Shown piece by piece: positions 11,160-23,034 of a stretch of 64,000 nucleotides of DNA. The notes under the pieces are model-generated. The model worked only from the letters and a program-made list of their open reading frames with translations, had not been told where the DNA came from and did not search any database. Position numbers and translations under genes: made by a program. Source of the DNA: Lumbricus rubellus (lineage: Eukaryota; Annelida; Clitellata; Crassiclitellata; Lumbricidae). The stretch's first letter is position 1; each line of letters begins with the position of its first letter. The stretch is from contig OX243824.1 of the NCBI GenBank assembly GCA_945859605.1, forward strand, positions 28,827,581 to 28,891,580, read 5' to 3'.

Positions 11160-12290
11160 ATATACATATCCACATCCTTTCTTATAGATATAAATGTATT
11201 CCAAGATAAATTTAGAGAATGGTCTCAACTCAGACCGATGGCACCGCTGACAAAACGATGTAACCTACCGGTAAACACACACGTCTACCGTTCATGCTTT
11301 ATTGGACTGGACTTTCATTTCAACATATACAATTAGTCTATTTCGCGTATATCTGGAATAGTCTGGCTTCTTCTGACGCATGCAATTATTCTCAGGAATC
11401 TCTTTCTGAGCTGTTTAACTCTTCTGGTTTAGGTGAAATTAGGTAGGCCCCCCTATATAGTTTGCTTCCAACTAACGGTAACTTATTGGTAGCCTATGCA
11501 TATATATACATGTATATATATATAAATTATATATATAAATAGTTAAGCTCCATGGCTATTATATACATAGATCACGAGGCCATTAATTCTCATATCAGTA
11601 GCGGAGTAGCCAAAGGCCCAAAGCTCGAATTGGAATCTCCCTCTAGCAACACAATGTAGGTAGGCCTGCATGTAGGCCAGGGCTGTAGGCTACAGTAACT
11701 GGTAAATTTTGAGGTGAGAATACACTGACCGGAAGAGAACATTTTGACGAATTTTTTATAGTCATCTGGCCGAAATCTTCAGAAAATTTCCACAATTTCC
11801 AGTTTAAAAAATCTGACGATCTTTTTTACTTCTCTATTTCAGGACAATAGGACACCTCATGAACCTGTTAAATATCAGCGTCTACCCTACTTTACCAGCG
11901 TAGGCCATACCCTGGTTTTCGGGAGACGATGCCGTTCCCCCCCCCCCCCGGGAGTAGGCTATATATGCATATATATACATGTATATATATACGCATACCC
12001 GCGTGTAATATTATACCCCTTGATTACAGCCCTGGTGTAGGCCTATGCATAGTGCGAGGCAGATAGATAGGTATAATTGGCCTAATACCCAAAAAATTGA
12101 CAATAACGTACTGTAGGCAAAAAGAGGACGATAGTGAATTAGATATTAAAATATTTTGTTCTACATAAATCAAGTTCTGCACAGACATTATGTTATAGAT
12201 GTATTATACAGCCTACTGCATGAGGAGAATCGCAAGGTTCATCTGCCTACAGCTTTCGTGTGTATGTTAGATAAGTCTAAGATAGTGTAC
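11160..12290. other. Non-coding, nothing recognised
   Basis: AT-rich sequence with TA runs near 11500-11540 and 11955-11995, a C run near 11937-11948 and several TAGGCCTA-class words. No gene is supported. Confidence 0.5.
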
Positions 12291-12294
12291 GTGA

Positions 12295-12862
12295 TACATG
12301 ATAGATGATAGATAATAGATGATAGATGATAGATAATAGAAGATAGATGTTAGATGATAGATATTGGATGATAGATGATAGATAATAGATGATAGATGAT
12401 AGATGATAAATGATAGATAATAGAAGATAGATGTTAGATGATAGATATTGGATGATAGATGATAGATGATAGATGATAAATGATAGATAATAGAAGATAG
12501 ATGTTAGATGATAGATATTGGATGATAGATGATAGATGATAGATGATAGATATTGGATGATAGATGATAGATAATAGATGATAGATAATACTATGATAGA
12601 TAACAGATGATAGATGATAGATAATAGATGGTAGATGATAGATAATAGATGGTAGATGATAGATGATAAAGGATAGATGATAGATAATAGATGATAGATG
12701 ATAGATAATAGATAATTGATGATACTATGATAGATAACAGATGATAGATAATAGATGGTAGATGATAGATGATAAAGGATAGATGATAGATAATAGATGA
12801 TAGATGATAAATAATAGATGATAGATAATAAATGATACTATGATAGATAATAGATGGTAGAG
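12295..12862. repeat. ATAGATG-type tandem array
   Basis: About 570 bp of ATAGATG/ATAGATA units with internal higher-order repeats, for example TAGAAGATAGATGTTAGATG and GATACTATGATAGATAACAG each recurring. Confidence 0.9.
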
Positions 12863-13156
12863 ATATTAAGAGAGCGGTATGGGGAGGGTAAGCGGTGGCT
12901 GCAGTCTGATGAAACAGACCATAGATGCAATTCATGCAAAGTATCTATAACCATATATATATAAATTGTCTATGGACTGCATACAGACACGCAGTAGGCT
13001 ACATGTAAAGAGACGCAAAAACTGACGAAAGCGATAAATGAAGAGACAAGAAAAACATTAGCAGTTAAAACTTAAGAGGCATCAAAGTTAACAAATTTCT
13101 GAATAACATTTTTAAAACCAAGTAAAATCTGTTCAAAAGGAGCAATAATTAATTGA

Positions 13157-13157
13157 T

Positions 13158-13204
<47 letters not shown>

Positions 13205-13232
13205 GACAGAGACAGACAGAGATAGAGACATA

Positions 13233-13292
<60 letters not shown>

Positions 13293-13312
13293 GAAAGAGA
13301 GAGTGACTCAGG
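13157..13312. repeat. GACA and GAAA microsatellites
   Basis: (GACA)n at about 13167-13225 runs into (GAAA)n at about 13232-13290. Confidence 0.9.
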
Positions 13313-13380
13313 TAGTGTTTAATCTAGACGTCTCTGGGGAAGCTCTCCACTCCAAAGTCTAGATTAAACACAGGGCCTGA
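13313..13380. repeat. Inverted repeat (hairpin)
   Basis: AGTGTTTAATCTAGA and its inverse TCTAGATTAAACAC lie about 35 bp apart. A related CTAGATTAAACACTG phrase occurs near 18570. Possibly an end of a small inverted-repeat element; not classified. Confidence 0.5.
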
Positions 13381-13454
13381 GTTGAATTAGATTCCCCCAG
13401 AAAAAAAATCGAGAGGTGTTGTACACATGTATATTGTATAATACAAATTCGACG

Positions 13455-13645
13455 GGTTTATACAGAGTGGGCCATTATAAAAGTTATCCACTACGGTTTT
13501 TTGCCAATATCTTGGCCAAAAATAAGAATTTTTCAAATCATGTTTAACGGGCTTAAAGTTAATTCACATCTACGAACAGTAGCCAAATTTCATAAAAATA
13601 TTTCAAACAGAACAAAATGATTTGAAAGTTGATAACGGATGTTTC
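13455..13645. mobile_element. One-ended fragment of the CAGGGTG-type TA element
   Basis: TTTTTTGCCAATATCTTGGCCAAAAATAAG and the following phrases TTCACATCTACGAACAGTAGCC and ATTTCAAACAGAACAAAA match the arms of the elements at 21800-22977 and 44063-45030. Only one end is present. Confidence 0.65.
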
Positions 13646-13799
13646 CAATATCGTTGAAAGCATAGTTCTGAATAATTTCAGTGTACATAAAATAGCCTAC
13701 AACTGTAGGCCTACGTAGGCCCTATTTGATTTGGCACGCCCCAACAACTCTAGAAACTTGATTTTTTTCCTTCTTGCTGAAAAAACTTTTCCGAGTTAG

Positions 13800-14175
13800 C
13801 CCACTTTATCTGCTGGTACGGTTTTATCTGCTGGTACGGTTTCATCTGCTGGTACGGTTTTAGATGTTGGTACGGTTTGCGTGACTTAGGTGTCACCCTG
13901 AGCAGATATCTCACTTCCTCTGAAGATAGGCTTATAATCAACCTTACATGCACGAAGGACCACTTTGGTCCAAATGATCTTTTTCACCATTGGACCGGCC
14001 CTGTCGAATGTCCTTCCCACTCTTACCAGGCTTCTTTCTGGATCTGTTCGTATACAGATCTGTCTCTCCTCAAAACTTTTTTCTTCGATCGGGGTAGTCT
14101 ACTAGATCGCACTGGAAACGCTAGGCTGCTTGGTCATCGCTTTGAGCGGCGCTATATAAATTGCATATTATATTA
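13800..14175 (+). mobile_element. L2/CR1-type LINE 3' fragment with short minisatellite
   Basis: Four ~18-bp units of ATCTGCTGGTACGGTTTT (13806-13878) precede a LINE fragment that begins RDLGVTLSRYL (13877 on), a conserved block after the RT core, and ends with the C-terminal tail and the 3' phrase GCGGCGCTATATAAATTG at about 14145-14162, a recurrent L2-like 3' end in this window. It is internally deleted. Confidence 0.6.
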
Positions 14176-14179
14176 CATC

Positions 14180-14278
14180 AAGCTAAGAGCGCTCACATTG
14201 ATAAGAGTAGGCATGTTTGATGGAATTGTCCGAAGGTGGCCACTGGCCATATAATATACGCGACGTCATACATGTGCG

Positions 14279-14326
<48 letters not shown>

Positions 14327-14516
14327 TATAATTAATAGAGGGCAGCTCAACTTGAATGCATGTATAATTGTATATATATGTATATATATATGTAGGCCTA
14401 TATAGTCAAGTGGAGTTGAAGAAGCGGTGGGTTGTGCGCTCTTTAGTATAACGTCTTTGTGCACTTACTCGATATCTTCGAATACAGAAGACGTAAATGG
14501 ATGGATGCACCAATGG

Positions 14517-14551
<35 letters not shown>

Positions 14552-15050
14552 GAGGTTGGGGAGGGGGTTGGAGGGGGCGTGGAGATGGTGCAGCAGTCGT
14601 TTAAACAACAACGGTGAATCAACTGTGATTTCCTCCTGAAGCGACAAACAAAGCACGTCTTCTATTCATAATAATGCTTTCCATTCTTCTCTAACGCTTC
14701 TTCTTCTTCCTTGTCTTCTCTTCCTACTCGCATCATCGCAAAGTGGAAACAGTCGTCAGCGTCGGATGTTAATAATATGTTATGTTATGTGGGATGCAGC
14801 AGCAGCAGCAGCAGCAGCAGCAGCGGCAGATCTATCTTAGTCGCATAGATAATTATTGCATGAAAATACTCGACATTCTTCTCAACCTATTGCTATGTGT
14901 GTGGCGCACATTATTCGAAGCCTTTAATGACCAATGCATGCGTCCAGCATCCGTTCTTTTGACCAAATTGATCTAGAAGAGAAAGACGTTGTTGAACCAT
15001 AATTAAGACGTCATGCAGTTCAAACAATGTCATGGGAAATATGATAATTA
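14180..15050. repeat. Non-coding with TA and CAG microsatellites
   Basis: TA run at about 14281-14330, CAG runs at about 14518-14550 and 14796-14825. No gene is supported; the open frames through the CAG runs are short and lack recognisable ends. Confidence 0.6.
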
Positions 15051-15054
15051 TGTG

Positions 15055-15300
15055 TGAATCTTCTTCTTCTTTCTTCTTTCTTCTCTTCCGTCATTGATAT
15101 GACGATGAGGCCTTTACGAAATTTATCCAAACTTCTCTGCTCCTGTTTGTTTCACCGATCTCGGCTAAGCTGACGTGTGCCTTTCTCCCTCAGATCATCC
15201 GTGCATGATGTTATCCATCCAAGTCTTCCGCTGTCTCCCTCTGCTTCTTCCTCCCTCCACATGTATGCCCATGACTGAATGTGTGCGTGTGTGAATAGCT
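15055..15300 (-). mobile_element. RTE-type LINE 3' fragment
   Basis: The minus strand carries a decayed end of the RTE ORF (GDSGRLGWITSCTDDLREK at about 15170-15235) and the RTE 3' end with its TTCTTC-rich tail (15060-15090), matching the 3' ends near 23040 and 57475. Confidence 0.65.
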
Positions 15301-15429
15301 TTGTACAATTCAATCTCATAGTCTGCATGAAGTCTTCATCTGTCATTGCTATAACATATCGTGCAGATACCACGTATAGATAAGCAAGTAATGCCTTTAA
15401 ACACAAGTATACATGTAGGATGACATTGA

Positions 15430-17040
15430 TGAGTGATCATGAGTCCTTCTGCTTCAGCCTCACTCGTCCAATGTGCTGCCACAGGAAATGCGCGCGTGAT
15501 TAATGGTCATCAGTGACAAAATTTACAAACAAATATTTAAAACTGGGATAGTGATTGTTCGACTTCATCGGAGGCTAGTAATACGACTGGGGCTGGGAAA
15601 TCGGACGAGGATTTCAAACAGATCTGGGAAGAATTTCACAGGCTACATTTATCCGACATTATATTTATAGGCTACATTTGTATGATTCTCAGCTATGCTT
15701 TAGCTTGCACAATCATCTGCCTATAAGCCCTATAATTATCAGAGCTTGTGTCATGGTCAACATCAACAACAATTTTACTAATCTGACGATCAATCGTCGG
15801 TTTCTTCATAACAAACATATGATGAAACAGAAAATGTTCAAACATCGGTTTTTCGTTCTTTCAACCATATAAACTTAGTTCTTAATATTTTAGTCTTGGT
15901 AAACAGCGCCCATGCAGTAAAGCTACGTCGCGAGAACCAGATTATAATTATTATTCATAGGCGCTCAATCAAAACAAAGTCTATAGCCATGCAGGGGTCA
16001 AGATCCGGGATCCGGAGGGTCAGATGAGCAGTTAGACAGATGGCAAGGGTGGATGAATGATGTTTAGAGTTGGAGCGGTGTGCATGGGGTGGAAAGGAAG
16101 GGGGTGATGTGGAAGAATTGGAGTAAGATCTGTGAAAAACATAGCATTGCGTTTAGGAGAATTGCTGCCTTTATTATGTTGCTAGGATTAACAATATTCA
16201 ATATTAAATAATGTCATATTAAAAAAATTAATACTGACTATTTTATTCAGAAAAAATGAAGCAATTTTCGCAAAACAGCATGACAGGCTAGTCACTATAG
16301 TTTGCAGATGCGCATTCAGACCTATGCCAAGGTTTGCCTCAATTTGGATCTCGTAGGCTAGACCCCTATATGTTTTAGTACTATTTTGCCTTTCATGAGT
16401 GTTTAACCAGCATATATATATAATTATATAGCCTATATATTATATACACGTCCTGCCAACGTGCATTGAGCTGCATGGTACCATGGCAACCGGTGCCGAA
16501 TGCGTGTTTTTCTTCAAGGATCTTGGAACGCCATCGCCTGAAGGAAGTAGGTATATAGCATATGCTGATAGTCGTCCGATGATCGATAGTCATGGCGTTT
16601 CTTTCTAATGACGTCAGCCGAGGCATGATCAAATTTCTATCATCTGCATTATACCTATATAAACAACGGTTTGTTTTTTATTTCGATATAATATTATACA
16701 CATAAATACACATAATAGCCTATTATATTAAAAAATATCCCACCGACGCCGTCAATCCGACCATCGATCCGAACCTCTGTCCGTTCATCAGAATCATCAT
16801 AATATTTATGATCCTCAGTCCGTTCTTTCTATACCCCATCCATCCAGCGTCCGTCGATCAGACCCTCAGTTTGTCCATCAATAAGGACATCATTCTGTCG
16901 CATAGGCCTATCGAGTATAGAGTATAGACGTACCACTATAAATATAGGATTTTGTAAAGCTAAACCTAAACTATATACGGTCTATACTAGCCTACCCAGT
17001 CTCTCTTTGTCTCTTTTCTGTATGGGTTACGCACTAGGCT
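15430..17040. other. Non-coding, nothing recognised
   Basis: AT-rich with many TAGGCCTA/TAGCCTA words. No coding or repeat structure that I can classify. Confidence 0.5.
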
Positions 17041-17044
17041 ATAG

Positions 17045-17130
17045 AAGACCTTTTTCTTCGATCATGGTTTCATTGTGTTAGCCTATGTCTGAATCGTCTC
17101 TGATGTGTTCGAGTGGCGCTACATAAATCT
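17045..17130 (+). mobile_element. L2-like LINE 3' tail
   Basis: TTTTTCTTCGATCATGG...GAGTGGCGCTACATAAATC parallels 14085-14162. Probably a 5'-truncated tail. Confidence 0.5.
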
Positions 17131-17139
17131 AAAATAATT

Positions 17140-17872
17140 ATAACAACAATAGCAACAATAACAACTCTGGGGACATAACAGGACTTCGATCTTCCATCGC
17201 ATAAACGAACAGCGCCTTAACGAGCTCACATGCATCATGGTAGTCATTGGTAGACCTATGTTCAGTTGTTCACAACTTAATCAAATACATCTCGTACCGT
17301 CACAGGTCTAGTTCCATGTTTATTTCGTTTGGTGCATAGTATACACTTGTAAGTTGTAAGGGATGGCTGAGCTGGAGAACAGAAGATGGCACGTGTCGGA
17401 TCAGTTGCGTTTTATTTGCATAAACCTACAATTATAGCCTATATACCGGTAGTCTAAGATAATAAAAAGAACAGACCTGCTTTCCTTGTAGAGTCTTATT
17501 CGCTTTAGCTTACTCCTCCTTTCGTTTTATGGTGTTTTGTTGTCCAACATCTTATAAGCCTCCTTCTCCTCCCTTCCACCTCTTCGCCCGATGTCTATTG
17601 ACCGAACTGAAGAAGAAGAAGAGGCGAACAGTGTGAGGCTGCGGTGGCGGCGGTGGTGGTGGCAGCGAAGATATCCTCAAGCGCGGCTTCTATGGACATT
17701 TATCGCAATCGTCGAATGATTCCTCCTCCTCCAATCGAAGGACGACTACTCTGCAGTCTAACGCGAACTAACAACGCAGAACTAAAAGGTTCTTGCCTCA
17801 GCCGCCAACCAAACAAACAACGCAAAGGCTGAGGACGATAATGCCCGTCTTAGGCGTACAATGCTTATATAG

Positions 17873-17927
<55 letters not shown>

Positions 17928-18675
17928 TATACACACATATTAGATACATTTAGGCTATATACTTATAGCCTATATAATATGGTATGCACTATGTATTTGG
18001 ATAGGAAGGCAGCAGTTCATTCGATCGCCGCCTGTCTAAGGCCATTGCAGCAACATGCTGACAAACCGTATAAAGTGCCTCTTAATTTATGGGTAGGCTA
18101 CTAGGCTGAACTATAGGGGTAGGAATGCCAACCAATTGACCGACGACGCTGCAGCTGACATCAACGCTGTTCTGTGCAGATGCCTAGGTCCTAGCTATAG
18201 ATATATAAAACTTATATAAATATATAATATGACACACAACGCGCTAAGGCCTATGTCTACAGATCTTCTTAAAGCAGAAGAGCGCAAGTTTCCGGATCGA
18301 GTCGGTTCAAGAACAGGCTAGAATCTCCAAAGAGATGATATTTAATCGTCCGAGGTCTAAATCAATCAATCTTCCTGACTTCCTATTACCTTATTATAAT
18401 AATATTATATAGGGCCTACTATTTATCGTGACGTAATAAAACAGTTCATGTGATGAAATAATGTAGATAGTATCATAACTAATAACTAGGCCTATTACAA
18501 TGTTGAAAAATGTTCTATGGGGGGGGGGGGAGAAAGTAATTTCTGGGGAAACTTCTTCATAGAGATGCCTAGATTAAACACTGCCTCCATGGTCGGCCTC
18601 CCCCCCCCTATCGACGTGAGTTTTGGCTTTCTTCTGTTTCCCCTCTGTTTTTCACTGGGCGCAAGTCGCGCCCGC
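17140..18675. other. Non-coding with a TA microsatellite
   Basis: TA run at 17877-17922. A GC-richer 62-codon frame at 17644-17832 has no recognisable domain and is not called. Runs of G and C near 18520 and 18600. Confidence 0.5.
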
Positions 18676-19589
18676 CATGTATAGGCCTACAGGCCCGCCG
18701 AGAGGGAGGGCAGGGGGGGCAAATGCCCAGGGGCCCGGCGACTTTTAAGGAGCCCGGGCCTACAGTGAAAATAAAAATTATTATTATTTATTATTAATAT
18801 TTATTATTATTTCTTTTATATTTTTGTTATTATTATCATTATTATAGGCCTATTTTAATATTGTTATTAGGCCAATAATTATTATTAAACTGTCATTTTA
18901 ACGCGCCTAAGCAAATTAGAATCTTGCGCTAAAGCGTGTTACAGGAAAGTCTGCTCAAAATGAATCTTAAACAAACAAGTCTTCAGGGTTATCCTGTGAA
19001 GAGTGATAAAGATGATGATTTGCGCATAAAGTCCGGAAGTTTATTCGATTCACTCAGGTTAGCTAGCACAATATTTTTTACAAGATGATTGCTGACGGAG
19101 GCGGGCCCAGCCTATCACGTCTACAAAGTTTATTACAGTCACATAATAGGCTAACTACAACTGTTTTGCGTCGGTCTGATTTCATTCATCAAGTAGGCTA
19201 AGCAAACCCAAATGATAGCCTAAATTTCTTTTGTAACAATAGTAGGCCTATAAACATAAGATTTATCTTCAGCACAAAAAACGGAAAGAAAAAGCTAATA
19301 GGCCTACGAATGTTTGAAAAGGAAAGGATCAGCATATAATTATATAAGCTTATAGTCACATACTATTTCAATTCGGAATATCAAATAAGACAAATCACAG
19401 CCAGTATAGATTAAACTGGTTTAATCTATACTGTTAATCACTATATAGTATAGCCTACTACAGTTGATTCTATGTCTAGAAAGTTAAACGTAAAACGTCA
19501 ACCGAATCGATGAAAAGAGGTATGTGGTGTTAGTATCGTAATTCCAAACGATAGCATCATAAATAAAACTCAGGGAAAATTTGAAATTA

Positions 19590-19790
19590 TCGAAACTGTA
19601 GAAAGGCTTGGTTTTGATGTTAGCCCTCTGACATCAGAACATGTCACTGTTGAGGAAGTTGAAAGACCTTTCAGCAAGTTCAAGCATATTAAAAGTAGCC
19701 TATTCGTCGATCTGTCATGAAGCAAGACAAACTGAATGGCCTTAATTGCAACTCTTGCAATAGAATATGACCTTCCAAAATAGATCTATA
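19590..19790 (+). pseudogene. hAT transposase C-terminal remnant
   Basis: Broken plus-strand text includes VERPFSKFKHIKSSL and, after a frame break, LNGLNCNS. This resembles the ERSFSKLKLIKxxLRSSMxQxRLxGL region of the hAT C-terminal dimerisation domain. It supports the assignment given by the 12-bp termini and 8-bp target. Stops and shifts make it inactive. Confidence 0.65.
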
Positions 19791-21144
19791 GTTGACCAAC
19801 GAGGATATTATAGACATTTTTGCTTCAGTTACATTAAAAAATGCATTTTGATTAGGCCTACCATAAAAATTATAAATTTTATTCTTAATATCAAGAACTG
19901 ATTAAAATCATAAATATATAATTGAGCCTAGGGTAAAGTGGGGTAATTTCGGCATGGGGCTAATTTCGGCACCCCTCTGTAGCCAAGAAACTATCTTGCA
20001 CTAAGATTCCTCTGTGGTTTGACGTCATAGATCTCAACATTACAATATTATAAAAGTTCAAAAACCAATTATAAATCGCATTAAAAGCACTTTTATTAAG
20101 TCATTTTTGTTTTGAAGCATTTTCGCAATTATTTTTCAATTCAGAGAAAGCTGTGTTGAAAATTTGGTGTCGGTCACATAATTAAGTGTATTGATTTTTC
20201 TACAAGTATGGTCACCAGGGTGCATCATGCTGAACGATAATACGATGTATAGCTACAGATTATTTATTTTATCTACTTACAGAGTGATGCCTACATATGA
20301 GGCAAATTTCGGCACTGAAATCTCGTCTAATTCCGGCAGTGCCGAAATTTGCCCAGGGACGGTGCCGAAATTACCATTCTGTCTTATTTCAATAGTTAAC
20401 GGGTTAATTATTTTGCTTAGCTGTGTTAGTAGCCGTTGTGTAATTAAAACGCACAAGGGTTTATTAAGACAAAATGGATGATGATTTGAGTCAGAGAACT
20501 GTGCCAAGCTCTAAACGGGGACGATGTGCTCAGTGGTCGAACGATGAGATTAGGTTTTCAGTAAAGTCGGTACTCGTCTAGTTGATGGGCGTTCAAAGAG
20601 AGCAGTTGCTAGGCCTGTGCAGTTTCGGATCTTCAACGTAGATGAATCCCCTGTCACTATTAAATGTTTGTCACAAGCCAGGGGAAGTGATTAGTCAACG
20701 TGGAAAACAAAACGTCGGCGGTTTTAAAACAGGCACATATAAGGGAAGACAGTAACCACCGTTTGCTGCGTCTCAGCCAGTGGCTTCTGTACATAGCACC
20801 AATGATAATATTTCCCAGAGTGAGAATCAGGCCAGAGTTCATTGCCTTAGAGCACCAATACTCCCATAGGAACCATAGCAGCTGGTACAACAAGTATTTG
20901 GATCAAAGGCAGCGCGTATAACAGCGTCAAGGAAGAGGAAGGAAGACCTGAAAGATGAATATTGACATGTCAAGAGCAAAAGACCTCGATCAGAAATAGA
21001 GAAATTTGGAGAAGTCATGACATGTAGGAGCCTCATCGTCGTCACTCGACTGACTGAAGAGAATAAAGAAGAAAGAAGAAGATAACAGCGTCTGAGTGTA
21101 GGCTACAGTATTTGAATATATTAATTAGGCCTATAATATTATGT

Positions 21145-21795
21145 GATGTTATTACATGTATAAGATTCACTGAGGTTCTAATAGTTTGCTACAACCCTGT
21201 GCCATGAAATGGCCCTTCAAACTGTGAATCGGCTGACGCAAATTCATGTTATGACATGTGGGGCGCGGTGGCGTAGTGGGTATGTTCGTTGCCTTGCAGC
21301 CGGAGGATTGCAGGTTCGAATCCACCTCAAGACGCCGTGTAAGGACCTTGGGCAAGTCCTTCACTCGCAATTTGCTCAGCGTTTCGGCGCGAAACTCCGG
21401 TGCAGTGTCAGCGATGCAGTCGGGAGCGCCTCTGAGTAGCCTACAGAGAGCCTGAAGGGGCGTTATAGCAAGTGCAAATACAAGCATAAATGAATGCAAG
21501 TAAACACGTAGGGCATATGGAGCCACAATTTCGACCCATCTGTTTCATTTAGCTTGCTTGAAACATTATGGTTCTCTTCTGTTTGGCTAATTTCGTCACC
21601 CGTGCCGAAATTACACACATGCCTTGCCGAAATTACCCTCCCCTGCGGGTAATTTCGGCATCTGAACGCCTTCACTTCTCGTGTTATAACGTGAATTTGC
21701 GAAAGCCGAATCACAGTTTAAAGGCGCCATTTCATTGCTTAGGGTTGCAGCAAACTATAGGAACCTCAGTGGATCTTATAAATGTAATGACATAA
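21145..21795. mobile_element. Inverted-repeat element with ~100-bp arms
   Basis: The left arm (about 21145-21257: CACTGAGGTTC, TAGTTTGCTACAACCCT, GAAATGGC, CAAACTGTGAATCGGCT) is mirrored in the right arm (about 21675-21795). The SINE and TGCCGAAATTA repeats lie between the arms. Superfamily not assigned. Confidence 0.65.
21255..21480 (+). mobile_element. tRNA-derived SINE with L2-like 3' tail
   Basis: A box GTGGCGTAGTGG near 21268, B box GGTTCGAATCC near 21312, then a tRNA-unrelated body and a tail GAGCGCCTCTGAGTAG...GGGGCGTTATAGCAAG like the L2 3' end. Related copies at 48838-49020 (plus) and 38820-38890 (minus). The tail carries GAGTA-GCCTA-CAGAG (extra bases 21439-21443 possible). Confidence 0.8.
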
Positions 21796-21797
21796 CA

Positions 21798-22979
21798 TAC
21801 AGGGTGCGGCAAAAAAAAAGACCTCCCCTAGGTTTTTTGCCAATATTTTTGCCAAAAGTAAGAATTTCGAAATTAAATTTTACAAGCTTAAAGACAATTC
21901 ATATTGACACACGATGGCCAGATCTCATCAAAATATTTCAATCGGAACAAAAGTTATGCCACTTTTAGAGAGGTCACCCCCCGTTTTTTGACGTTTCAAA
22001 AACCAAACGCAATTTTTTAATGGTTTTTTGCCAATATCTTGGCCAAAAATAAAGATATCAAAATGACATTTTACAGTCGTATAGACAATTCATATCTACA
22101 CATGGTGGCCAGATTTCATCACAATATTTCAAACGGAACAAAAGTTATGCCACTTTTAGTGAGACCACCCACCGTTTTTTGACGATTCAAAAACGAAACG
22201 CAACAAAAAGTTACAAAAACACGATTTTTAAAGTCTCATCTCAAATGACTGTTGTAAAATGAACTTGGTAGTGCTTCACAACTCGTGTTCAATGTGCCCA
22301 CCACCCGTGCCAAAACTTATTTTGAGTCTCTATGCAGAGTTCTTGATGGACCTGTTGATTATCTGACAGATTCCTTATTATTTCTTATTTTAAGAATTTG
22401 ATTGTCATCTTGCTAAGTGACTTCTCAGTGACGTGCAGCTACGCTGGTACCCTGTTTCTTTTTTAAATAGTAATAATAATGATCATCTGTCAATATCAAG
22501 ACTATTTGATAATAATTTTTTGAGATGAGACTTAATAAAATCGTGGTTTTGCTGTATTACGTCTTTGAATCGTCAAAAATTGGGGGAGGGGGGTGGCCTC
22601 CCTAAAAGTGGTATAACTTTTATTCTCTTTGAAATATTTTGATGAAATCTGACCATCATGTGCAGATATGAATCGTCTTTAAGCCTGTAAAATTTCATTT
22701 CGATATTTTTACTTCTGGCCAAGATATTGGCCAAAATAATTAGATTGTTTTATTTTTACTTTTTGTTGCGTCGCGTTTTTGAATCGTCAAAAAACGGTGG
22801 GTGACCTTACTATAAGTGGTGTAACTTTTGTTGTGTTTGAAATATTTTAATGAGATCTGGCCATCTGGTGTAAATATGAATTGTCTTTAAGACTGTCAAA
22901 TTTCATTTCAAAATTGTCACTTTTGGTCAAGATATTGGCAAAAATCTTAGGGGGGGTCTTTTTTTTGCCGCACCCTGTA
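21798..22979. mobile_element. Mariner-like MITE, long inverted arms
   Basis: Element 21800-22977 (1178 bp) flanked by TA on both sides. Ends are CAGGGTGCGGC and GCCGCACCCTG. The arms repeat GCCAATATTTTTGCC, TCATCAAAATATTTC and CGTTTTTTGACG and mirror each other over several hundred bases. No transposase. A sister copy is 44063-45030. Confidence 0.85.
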
Positions 22980-23034
22980 TATTCGAAAAACTGCTTAAGG
23001 TGCCAAAATTACCCCATTTTACCCTATATATAGG

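Larger units (their letters stand above)
19929..23026 (+). mobile_element. pogo/Tc1-mariner-like element at TA
   Basis: Ends: TA-GGGTAAAGTGGGGTAATTTC (TA at 19929-19930) and the inverse ...GGTGCCAAAATTACCCCATTTTACCC-TA (TA at 23025-23026); about 26 bp of near-perfect inverted repeat. TGCCGAAATTA words recur at the ends and inside (about 20290-20375, 21600-21660), as expected of binding sites. A short frame starting at 20473 (MDDDLSQRTV..., with AQWSNDEIRFSVKSV) resembles the start of a psq-type helix-turn-helix of pogo transposases, then breaks. Further elements are nested inside. Confidence 0.7.

Noticed and set aside
12591..12935. 114-codon frame on the minus strand
   Set aside because: Entirely within the ATAGATG array.
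17644..17832. 62-codon GC-rich frame as a gene start
   Set aside because: No recognisable domain, splice donor or neighbour to support it.
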